A stretch of DNA of 64,000 bases, taken from the NCBI GenBank assembly GCA_947564735.1, contig CANOEC010000009.1:1-64000 (forward strand), read 5' to 3'. Below the pieces are notes generated by a model. That model did not search any database. It was not told the DNA's origin and worked only from the letters and a program-made list of their open reading frames with translations. This stretch comes from an uncultured Lachnospiraceae bacterium (GTDB lineage: Bacteria > Bacillota > Clostridia > Lachnospirales > Lachnospiraceae). How positions within the stretch are numbered: position 1 is the stretch's first letter; the number at the start of each line of letters is the position of its first letter. The position numbers and the translations under genes were made by a program. Positions 56,159-64,000 of this stretch are shown piece by piece.

Positions 56159-56647
56159 TTACTTCTGGTTAATATAATTTACAAGACCTTCCGCCGCGAT
56201 AATTTTCTGCATAAATTCCGGAAAAGCCTGCCCTGTATACGTTGTATTCTTCGTCACATCGGTGATCACGCCCGTATCAAAGTTAACTTCCACAACATCA
56301 CCTTCTTCTATCTCCTGCGCCGCCTTCGGGCACTCGATAATCGGAAGTCCGATATTGATTGCGTTGCGATAAAAAATCCTAGCGAACGTCTCGGCGATTA
56401 CGCAGCTCACCCCCGCCGCCTTAATGGCAATCGGAGCATGTTCTCTGGAGGAACCGCATCCAAAATTCTTTGCCGCCACAATAATATCACCTTTGTTCAC
56501 TCTGTGTATAAACTCCTTATCAATATCCTCCATACAGTGTGTCGCCAGTTCTGCAGGGTCTGATGAATTTAAGTAACGCGCCGGAATAATCACATCCGTA
56601 TCTACATTATCTCCATATTTAAAAACAATTCCCTTTGCTGATTGCAT
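56159..56647 (-). CDS. leuD: 3-isopropylmalate dehydratase small subunit LeuD
   Basis: The 162-residue protein is the short aconitase-swivel form: [36 protein letters not shown], and [12 protein letters not shown]. With LeuC it isomerises 2- to 3-isopropylmalate in leucine synthesis. The short form is shared with homoaconitase- and methylmalate-type enzymes, so the natural substrate is inferred from the ilv/leu context. GGAGG precedes the ATG. It follows leuC by 18 bp. Confidence 0.94.
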   Translation of the reverse strand: MQSAKGIVFKYGDNVDTDVIIPARYLNSSDPAELATHCMEDIDKEFIHRVNKGDIIVAAKNFGCGSSREHAPIAIKAAGVSCVIAETFARIFYRNAINIGLPIIECPKAAQEIEEGDVVEVNFDTGVITDVTKNTTYTGQAFPEFMQKIIAAEGLVNYINQK

Positions 56648-56665
56648 GATATATCCTCCTATCTT

Positions 56666-57934
56666 TTATGATACAAGCTGACATGGGCAGGAAATCTTCC
56701 CTGTTACTGCACTCGCCGCCGCCACTGCCGGACTGGCAAGATATATTTCCGAATTTACATGTCCCATACGCCCTACAAAATTACGGTTTGTCGTGGACAC
56801 GCACCTTTCCCCTTCTGCAAGAATACCCATATAGCCGCCAAGACAAGGTCCGCAGGTAGGTGTGCTGACAATCGCACCCGCTTCAATAAACGTCTTTAAC
56901 AGTCCCTCTTCCATTGCCTGCAGATAGATTGCCTGTGTTGCCGGAATGACAATACATCTCATTCCTTCCGCCACATGTCTTCCCTCCAATACTTTTGCTG
57001 CCGTCCTAAGGTCATCCAGTCTGCCGTTTGTACAGGAGCCAATCACGACCTGATCGATTTTGATATCCTCTTTAATTTCATCAATGGTTTTTGTATTCTC
57101 CGGCAGATGCGGGAACGCCACCGTTGGTCTTAAGCTTGCCAGATCGATGGTATATTCCTCATCGTACACGGCATCTTCATCCGCCTCGTAAATCTGATAC
57201 GCCCGTGTGGAATGCTCTTTCATATATGCCACTGCCAAATCGTCTACCGGGAAAATACCGTTCTTGCCGCCCGCCTCAATCGCCATATTTGCTATCGTAA
57301 AGCGGTCGTCCATAGACAGATTCTGAATACCGTCCCCCACAAACTCCATCGACTTGTACAAGGCGCCATCTACGCCAATCATACCGATAATATGCAAAAT
57401 TACATCCTTACCGCTCACCCACTCTGCCGGTTTCCCCGTCAGGTTAAATCTGATTGCGGAAGGAACCTTAAACCATGCCTTGCCGGTTGCCATTCCAGCA
57501 GCCATGTCCGTGCTTCCCACACCTGTGGAAAATGCCCCCAGCGCACCATAAGTACATGTATGGGAATCTGCGCCGATAATCACGTCACCGGCTACCGTGA
57601 GTCCTTTTTCCGGTAAGAGCGCATGTTCAATTCCCATCTGTCCTACCTCGAAATAATTGGTAATTTCATTACGGCGGGCAAACTCACGCACACATTTGCA
57701 GTGCTCTGCCGATTTAATATCTTTATTCGGCACAAAATGATCCGGAACCAGCGCAATTTTATCCTTATCAAATACGCCATCCACTTTCATTTTTTCCATT
57801 TCCTTGATTGCAACCGGACTCGTAATATCATTTCCCAATACCAAATCCAAATCCGCCTCAATCAACTGACCGGCTTCCACATAGTCAAGACCGGCATGTG
57901 CCGCCAGAATTTTCTGTGTCATTGTCATTCCCAT
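56666..57934 (-). CDS. leuC: 3-isopropylmalate dehydratase large subunit LeuC
   Basis: The 422-residue aconitase-family subunit has the 4Fe-4S ligands in [11 protein letters not shown] and [13 protein letters not shown], the [15 protein letters not shown] motif, and a length matching the HacA-like LeuC group. The start at ATG 57934 has AGGAGG 7 nt upstream. The gene follows a TetR regulator gene and a hairpin. No leuA or leuB is in the window. Confidence 0.95.
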   Translation of the reverse strand: MGMTMTQKILAAHAGLDYVEAGQLIEADLDLVLGNDITSPVAIKEMEKMKVDGVFDKDKIALVPDHFVPNKDIKSAEHCKCVREFARRNEITNYFEVGQMGIEHALLPEKGLTVAGDVIIGADSHTCTYGALGAFSTGVGSTDMAAGMATGKAWFKVPSAIRFNLTGKPAEWVSGKDVILHIIGMIGVDGALYKSMEFVGDGIQNLSMDDRFTIANMAIEAGGKNGIFPVDDLAVAYMKEHSTRAYQIYEADEDAVYDEEYTIDLASLRPTVAFPHLPENTKTIDEIKEDIKIDQVVIGSCTNGRLDDLRTAAKVLEGRHVAEGMRCIVIPATQAIYLQAMEEGLLKTFIEAGAIVSTPTCGPCLGGYMGILAEGERCVSTTNRNFVGRMGHVNSEIYLASPAVAAASAVTGKISCPCQLVS

Positions 57935-57980
57935 ATATATTCCTCCTTTATGACGCTGCCATCCTATCTTCTACAAGCAA

Positions 57981-58013
57981 CAGGGTCTGTCCCAAAAATC
58001 CGGACAAACCCTG
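57981..58013 (-). terminator. Hairpin between the TetR gene and leuC
   Basis: Minus strand: ACCCTG/CAGGGT and TGTCC/GGACA segments pair into a stem of about 11 bp with one mismatch, enclosing an 8- to 10-nt loop. It lies right past the TetR-family stop. A weak T-rich flank follows, so it could act as a partial terminator, an attenuator or a processing site between ilvC-tetR and leuCD. Confidence 0.5.
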
Positions 58014-58017
58014 CCAA

Positions 58018-58581
58018 TCACTTCATTTCAACGATTACCTCGTCCATGGAATGCGTCGTAATATATTCAAAAAGCTCCGCCATCTGTTCCGGTGCGATAC
58101 TCATATCCAGCTTTATCCACTGTATCACAAGAAACGCAACGGACTGGGCATAATACTCCGCCATCAGGCTCGTTGTCAATCCTCTCTTCGCCAATTTCTT
58201 TTCACTGGTCTGTTCATTGATAAAAGTGTACAATATTTCTTTAATAAACTGCCTTGCAATATTCTCACAGGAATGCTGTCCTTCCAGTCTGACAACTTTT
58301 TTATAAAATTTCTTATTCTCCTGCAGCCTTTCAAAAATCCGAAGCAGGCTCTCTTTAATCTGTCCTTTCATCATCAAAGGAATAATCGGTTCCAGAATCT
58401 CTCGGTGAATCACCCATTCCAGCAGTTCATACTTATCTCTGAAATGATTATAAAAGGTCGGACGTATCACTCCCGCACCGTCAGTAATTTCTTTGATTGT
58501 AATCTTATCAATCGGCATCTTGAGCGCGAGCGCCTTAAAGCTCTCAGCCAGCATCTCATCTATATTGGTTTTGGATTGCAT
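58018..58581 (-). CDS. TetR/AcrR-family transcriptional regulator
   Basis: The 187-residue protein has an N-terminal helix-turn-helix (ITIKEITDGAGVIRPTFYNHFRDKYELLEWV) of the TetR type, and the C-terminal domain resembles the DhaS-like group. It begins 12 bp after the ilvC stop, inside the branched-chain amino acid gene run, and precedes leuC. GGAG lies before the ATG. A role in controlling these genes is inferred from position; TetR regulators inside ilv/leu operons are unusual. Confidence 0.9.
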   Translation of the reverse strand: MQSKTNIDEMLAESFKALALKMPIDKITIKEITDGAGVIRPTFYNHFRDKYELLEWVIHREILEPIIPLMMKGQIKESLLRIFERLQENKKFYKKVVRLEGQHSCENIARQFIKEILYTFINEQTSEKKLAKRGLTTSLMAEYYAQSVAFLVIQWIKLDMSIAPEQMAELFEYITTHSMDEVIVEMK

Positions 58582-58593
58582 AACGACTCCATA

Positions 58594-59685
<1,092 letters not shown>

Positions 59686-59764
59686 TCATTACCGTTACCA
59701 TTTCCAGACATGAGAAAGCAGCCTGCAGACATCACTCTTCGTTGCCTCTGCAAAGCTTCACGTC

Positions 59765-60265
59765 TTATTCAAGATACGTGACATTCTCAATGCCCCGCCC
59801 AAGACCTGCAATACCCGTTCTGGCAAGCTCCAGTATCTCATAACCGTCCAGCATTCTGATGAACGCCTCAATTTTATCCTGATCACCGGTAAGTTCAATC
59901 ATCAAGCTCTCCGGTGTTACATCTATGACGTTGGCACGGAACAGATTTGCAACCGCAATAACGTCCTGCCGCTGTGCCATGGAAACTCTGACCTTAATCA
60001 TGGCAAGTTCCCGATACACGCTTTCCCCCGGACGAAGCTCCTTTAAGTCCCTGACGTCAATCAGCTTTGCCACCTGCTTCTCTATCTGATCCAGAATCTC
60101 ATCGTCTCCCGAAGTCACAATGGTAATTCGTGTAAATCTCGGGTCGGCAGTCACACCTGCCGTAATACTGTCAATATTGTAGCCGCGTCTGGAAAAAAGT
60201 CCCGCAATACGACTCAATACACCCGATGTATTATCTACTAATAACTGCAATACTTTCTTCTGCAT
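59765..60265 (-). CDS. ilvN: Acetolactate synthase small subunit, copy 1
   Basis: The 166-residue regulatory subunit has an N-terminal ACT domain (VLQLLVDNTSGVLSRIAGLFSRRGYNIDSITAG) and a C-terminal ACT-like domain. It has the standard IlvN length and keeps the glycine-rich turn NIDSITAGVT that binds valine in this family. The start is ATG 60265, with AAAGG upstream. A second, more divergent copy lies directly upstream. Confidence 0.95.
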   Translation of the reverse strand: MQKKVLQLLVDNTSGVLSRIAGLFSRRGYNIDSITAGVTADPRFTRITIVTSGDDEILDQIEKQVAKLIDVRDLKELRPGESVYRELAMIKVRVSMAQRQDVIAVANLFRANVIDVTPESLMIELTGDQDKIEAFIRMLDGYEILELARTGIAGLGRGIENVTYLE

Positions 60266-60380
60266 ATGACAACCTTTCTGCATCCGGCGCTTTCCGCACC
60301 ACACACCGACAATTATTGTATCAATTCAACTAACAAAAGTCAACCTCACCTGTCGTTATCCGGCATATCAAAAAACAGTT

Positions 60381-60869
60381 CTAAACGTCTGTCTCCATGC
60401 ATTTTTGTAACGCGAGTGTTCCTGTCCTCGCGACTTCCACGATACTAATCGACTGCATCATACCGATAAAAAGCTGTATTTTTTCCGGCACATCGCATAT
60501 CTGGATAATCATCGTTTTCTTCGACATATCTACGATTTGCGCCTTCATGATCTCGCAAGTTTCCATGATATCTCTTCTGTTTCCTTTGTTATACTTCACT
60601 TTCATTAGCATCAATTCTCTGCTGATGCTGGCTGTCTCGTCAAATGTCTTCACCTTGATAACATCCAGCTTCTTATTGAGCTGTTTCTCAATCTGCTCTA
60701 TGGTACGCTCATCTCCGCTGCTGACAATCGTCATACAGGAGGTCGCCGCATCGTCCGTCTCCCCCACTGCAAGGCTGTCTATATTAAAGCATCTTCTGGA
60801 GAAAAGCCCCGCAACCTTACACAGCACACCAGATCTGTTTTCCACCAAAACCGAATATATCCTTTTCAT
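60381..60869 (-). CDS. Acetolactate synthase small subunit, copy 2 (divergent)
   Basis: The 162-residue ACT-domain protein resembles IlvN (YSVLVENRSGVLCKVAGLFSRRCFNIDSLAVGETDD) with lower conservation. Differences include Cys in place of the usual Gly after SRR and an altered C-terminal part (KGNRRDIMETCEIMKAQ). It lies between ilvB and the conventional ilvN. Two small subunits could give separate feedback responses or form a mixed complex; that is inference. Confidence 0.9.
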   Translation of the reverse strand: MKRIYSVLVENRSGVLCKVAGLFSRRCFNIDSLAVGETDDAATSCMTIVSSGDERTIEQIEKQLNKKLDVIKVKTFDETASISRELMLMKVKYNKGNRRDIMETCEIMKAQIVDMSKKTMIIQICDVPEKIQLFIGMMQSISIVEVARTGTLALQKCMETDV

Positions 60870-60991
60870 CTTAAACCCCGTTTCTGCGCCTGCTATCTAT
60901 CACCGTTCACTGCGCATGTTTCTGCATGCACCATTACTGGCACATCTTATACTGAATCGAAATATCCGCCTGTCATGGGCGGTTTATCTGT

Positions 60992-62608
60992 TTACTTTAC
61001 CAGATCCATCGGGTCTATGAGACATTCCAGCAAAACTGACTCATTTCCCATAAGAAATTCATCAATGGTCTCCTGCGCCCGCTCCATCGTGCAAAGTCTC
61101 ATAAACTTCATATCATAAGCCGACGACAGTTTCTCTAAATCGGGACTGCCCGACAAATCGACCACCGAATAATTGTCTTTATAAGTGTAATGCTGGTATT
61201 CTCTTACCATGCCCAGATAATTGTTTTTGAGTACGATAATTTTCACCGGAATATCAAACTGCCGCATAGTTGCAAGCTCCATCATGGACATCTGGAAGGA
61301 ACCATCGCCGCACACGGCAACCACCTGCCTGTTCTTGTCCGCAAGCTTTGCACCCATCGCCGCCGGAATGGAATATCCCATCGTCCCCATACCGCCCGTC
61401 GTCAAAAACCTTCCGTCCTTAACAATATGATAGTTACACGACCATATCTGGTTTTGTCCGACGTCCGCCACATAAACGGCATTCTCCGCCATGGCTTCGG
61501 ACAACATACGTATAAATTCTGCCGGATCCACAAAATCCGGATTGGGCTTTCTGATGCGTCCCATCGTCTCACGGTAGCCGTTCAACGTCTGAATCCATTC
61601 TTCATGCTCACAGACGAACTCTTCTTCCATAAAGTCCGCAATGATATGCTTTGCATCCCCCACAAGCGGAATCGTCGGTCCCACATTCTTACCGATTTCC
61701 GCCGGATCCACGTCAATATGTACCAGTACCTTGTTCTCCGTAATCAGGTCCGGCTGGCTCACCGCACGGTCCGCCACTCTGGCACCCACCATGATGAGCA
61801 GATCCGATTCGTTCATCGCCCGGTTTGCATACGGATTGCCGTTATTCCCGACCATACCGTAGTACATCGGATGCCTGGTGGGCATCACGCCGATTCCCAT
61901 CATCGTTGATACCACAGGCACACGATGTTTTTGCGCAAAAGCACGAAGCTCCTGCTCCGCATCGCTTAAAAGCACACCGCCTCCGGCACATATGATAGGA
62001 CGTTTCGCCTTCGACAGTTCCTTGACTACTTTCTTAATCTGCACTGCATGACCCTTCACCGTAGGCTTATAAGTCCGCATCGTAACCTCTTCGGGATATT
62101 TGAATCTATTTATCACAGCATTCTGGATATCAATCGGCACATCAATCAATACCGGACCCTTTCTCCCGGAATTTGCAATATAAAAGGCTTCCTTGAAGAT
62201 TCTTGGAATTTCATCCGCATTCCTTACCAGATAGCTATACTTCACGAAGGACTCCACTGCCCCGGTAATATCTGCTTCCTGAAAGACATCCGACCCTAAC
62301 AGCTCACTATTCACCTGTCCTGTAATACATACAAGCGGTATACTGTCCGCAAAAGCCGTTGCAATCCCGGTAATCACATTGGTTGCGCCGGGACCGGACG
62401 TCACCGCGCACACTCCCACCTGCCCCGTCACACGCGCAAGACCACTCGCTGCGTGTGCTGCATTCTGCTCCGTCCGAATCAATATCGTATGAATATCGGA
62501 ATCCAGAATACTGTTGTAAAAGGGGCATATTGCCACTCCGGGATAACCGAATACATATTTTACGCCTTCTTCTTCAAGGCATTTTACCATAGCGTCCGCA
62601 CCTAACAT
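60992..62608 (-). CDS. ilvB: Acetolactate synthase large subunit IlvB
   Basis: The 538-residue thiamine-diphosphate enzyme has catalytic Glu47 (RTEQNAAHAASGLAR), the ThDP motif GDGSFQMSMMELAT...NNN-type region (LKNNYLGMVREYQ), and FAD-binding segments. The usual GYPGGAV appears as GYPGVAI (21-27). It makes acetolactate from two pyruvates, or acetohydroxybutyrate. Its ATG starts 2 bp after the methionine synthase stop and its GAGGGAG ribosome site lies in that gene's end, so translation is coupled. Confidence 0.94.
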   Translation of the reverse strand: MLGADAMVKCLEEEGVKYVFGYPGVAICPFYNSILDSDIHTILIRTEQNAAHAASGLARVTGQVGVCAVTSGPGATNVITGIATAFADSIPLVCITGQVNSELLGSDVFQEADITGAVESFVKYSYLVRNADEIPRIFKEAFYIANSGRKGPVLIDVPIDIQNAVINRFKYPEEVTMRTYKPTVKGHAVQIKKVVKELSKAKRPIICAGGGVLLSDAEQELRAFAQKHRVPVVSTMMGIGVMPTRHPMYYGMVGNNGNPYANRAMNESDLLIMVGARVADRAVSQPDLITENKVLVHIDVDPAEIGKNVGPTIPLVGDAKHIIADFMEEEFVCEHEEWIQTLNGYRETMGRIRKPNPDFVDPAEFIRMLSEAMAENAVYVADVGQNQIWSCNYHIVKDGRFLTTGGMGTMGYSIPAAMGAKLADKNRQVVAVCGDGSFQMSMMELATMRQFDIPVKIIVLKNNYLGMVREYQHYTYKDNYSVVDLSGSPDLEKLSSAYDMKFMRLCTMERAQETIDEFLMGNESVLLECLIDPMDLVK

Positions 62609-62610
62609 CG

Positions 62611-64000
62611 TTATTCTCCCTCTATATTTAAAATTCTTTTCGTCAGCTTCACCGCATCCGCCGCATCCTTGGAATAACCGTCTGCGCCGATTTCATCTGC
62701 GTATTCCTGTGTGATAACCGCTCCGCCGATAATAACTTTGGCGGATACATCACTTTCTTTTGCATAAGCAATCACTTGCCGCATCTGCTGCATTGTGGTG
62801 GTCATGAGCGCAGACAATGCAATCACCTGCGCATGATGCTCCTTTGCCGCCTGTATGATTTTTTCTTTGGGCACATCTTTGCCAAGGTCAATGACTTTAA
62901 ATCCGTAATTTTTCAACATGAGCGCCACCAGATTCTTGCCGATATCATGGATGTCCCCCTCTACCGTGGCAATCACCACCGTCGGCATCTCCCGGACAGA
63001 CTGCCCGGAAGCAAGCAGGGGTTCCAGATACTCGATGGAGGCTTTCATTGCCTCCGCACTGGCAATAAGCTGCGGCAGGAAATATTTTCCTTTATCAAAT
63101 AGTTCGCCCACTTCGTTGATTGCAGGCAGCAGAACGTTATCCAGAAGCTCCTTCGCATCATGTCCTTCTTCGAGCGCCTTCTTCGTATCTTCCACGATTA
63201 CAGCGCCATTTCCCTTAAGCACGTCCGCGTGGAGCTTTCCCGTCGCGGTCACATCTTTGCTGTCCGCCTTCTTAGACTGTGCTTGAATGTGAATGCCGGT
63301 GTTTGCCACCGGTACATTTCCTGTCTCTTCCCGCTTTGCTTTCACCGCGTCCATCAGCTCAATATACCTTAAGTCCGCACCATCTTTATTCAAAAGCAGA
63401 TCCGATGCAAAAGCACAGCTGACCAATAGTTCCTGTGAAGGATTCGCAATCGCCATCGTAAGTCCCGCTTGGATTGCCATCGTAAGAAATGCAGCGTTGA
63501 CAAAACTTCTCTCCGGTAACCCAAAGGAAATATTGGACAGCCCGCAGATGGTCGCAAGCCCCTTTTCTTTACAATAACGGATTGTCTGCAGCGTCTCCAT
63601 CGCTGCAGTTTTATTTGCCCCAACGGTCGTCACCAGACCATCCACGATAATATCTTCCCTGCGCATACCAATTGCATAGGCACGCGCCTGTACTTTCTCA
63701 ATGATATCTATCTTTTCTTCCAGACTGTCGGGCAGTCCCTTGTCCGACAGCGGAAGGAGAACAAACATCGCGCCGTATTTCTTGGCAATTGGCAGTAAAT
63801 TATCAATTTTTTCTTTTTCGTAAGAAATGGAATTGATGAGCGCCCTGCCCGGATATCTGCGCAAAGCCTCCTCCAGCACATCCACATGACTGGAATCCAA
63901 GGACAGCGGCAGACTCGTGATTCCTCCCACCGTCTCAATCGCTTTTAGCATCATTGCCTTCTCGTCAATACCGCTCATGCCCATATTGACATCCAGAATA
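62611..64000 (-). CDS. metH: Cobalamin-dependent methionine synthase, C-terminal part (5' end outside window)
   Basis: The frame is open to the right edge and reads ILDVN just before the first internal Met, a pterin-domain motif, so the gene starts beyond 64000. The visible part has the remainder of the methyltetrahydrofolate-binding domain, a four-helix cap (GKLHADVLKGN to QLIASAEAM), and a B12-binding domain with EGDIHDIGKN, whose His coordinates cobalt. There is no reactivation (AdoMet) domain at the end, as in short MetH forms of Clostridia. The homocysteine domain would be upstream, outside the window. Confidence 0.9.
   Translation of the reverse strand, partial: ILDVNMGMSGIDEKAMMLKAIETVGGITSLPLSLDSSHVDVLEEALRRYPGRALINSISYEKEKIDNLLPIAKKYGAMFVLLPLSDKGLPDSLEEKIDIIEKVQARAYAIGMRREDIIVDGLVTTVGANKTAAMETLQTIRYCKEKGLATICGLSNISFGLPERSFVNAAFLTMAIQAGLTMAIANPSQELLVSCAFASDLLLNKDGADLRYIELMDAVKAKREETGNVPVANTGIHIQAQSKKADSKDVTATGKLHADVLKGNGAVIVEDTKKALEEGHDAKELLDNVLLPAINEVGELFDKGKYFLPQLIASAEAMKASIEYLEPLLASGQSVREMPTVVIATVEGDIHDIGKNLVALMLKNYGFKVIDLGKDVPKEKIIQAAKEHHAQVIALSALMTTTMQQMRQVIAYAKESDVSAKVIIGGAVITQEYADEIGADGYSKDAADAVKLTKRILNIEGE

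Overview
The window looks like a chromosomal segment of a spore-forming Firmicute of class Clostridia, most likely a Lachnospiraceae-type gut anaerobe. This rests on the gene set: lexA divergent from a yneA-like gene, ribosomal protein L27 with a cleavable leader beside its protease Prp, the TIGR03960/DUF2344 pair, short-form HisG with HisZ, the spore membrane protein YlbJ and XpaC/TelA. No name was looked up; all assignments are from reading the sequence. Almost all genes lie on the minus strand. Only lexA, a DUF378 gene, xpaC, telA, ylbJ and a diguanylate cyclase gene are on plus. I see no rRNA, tRNA, CRISPR array, transposase or phage gene.

Layout. 0.1-1.9 kb: SOS control locus (yneA-like and lexA, with four SOS-box-like sites between them) and a small membrane protein. 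2.0-6.6 kb: housekeeping block rplU-prp-rpmA, terminator, then obgE-yhbY-nadD-yqeK-rsfS. 6.6-8.2 kb: a sigma factor with a long C-terminal extension. 8.2-13.4 kb: a UbiA prenyltransferase, HAD phosphatase, large polytopic membrane protein and B12-type radical SAM enzyme between one promoter and one terminator, resembling a polyprenyl-phosphate sugar-lipid pathway. 13.4-20.6 kb: RNase G and NUDIX, CPBP protease, a membrane-bound MerR regulator with YbjQ, the DUF2344/radical SAM pair and an orphan membrane protein.

21.0-26.4 kb: histidine operon hisZ-hisG-hisD-hisB-hisIE, whose last gene carries a degenerate HisF-like N-terminal domain. 26.4-30.4 kb: recU, a three-copy 76-bp structured repeat, a pseudouridine synthase, an orphan, a YbaK-type deacylase and a short-chain dehydrogenase. 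30.4-36.0 kb: response regulator and sensor kinase (LytTR/GHKL type), a terminator, then two ABC exporter half-transporters. 36.1-38.8 kb: xpaC-telA. 38.8-46.6 kb: YgiQ radical SAM, HAD, RsuA-type pseudouridine synthase, ylbJ, a cell-wall amidase, a coiled-coil protein, coaD and rsmD. 46.6-50.9 kb: a type IIA topoisomerase pair. 51.0-56.1 kb: hybrid kinase, a dispersed copy of the structured repeat, a possible nuclease, a diguanylate cyclase and an orphan. 56.1-64.0 kb: branched-chain amino acid genes ilvB, two small subunits, ilvC, a TetR regulator, leuC and leuD, preceded by the C-terminal part of a cobalamin-dependent methionine synthase that runs off the right edge.

The most unusual feature is the repeat family at 26967-27194 and 53223-53297. 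Each unit folds into hairpins. Copies at the two loci differ by whole base-pair changes in two stems, so the structure appears to be maintained while the sequence drifts. Second in interest is the UbiA/HAD/membrane protein/radical SAM cluster, then the pseudo-HisF fusion.
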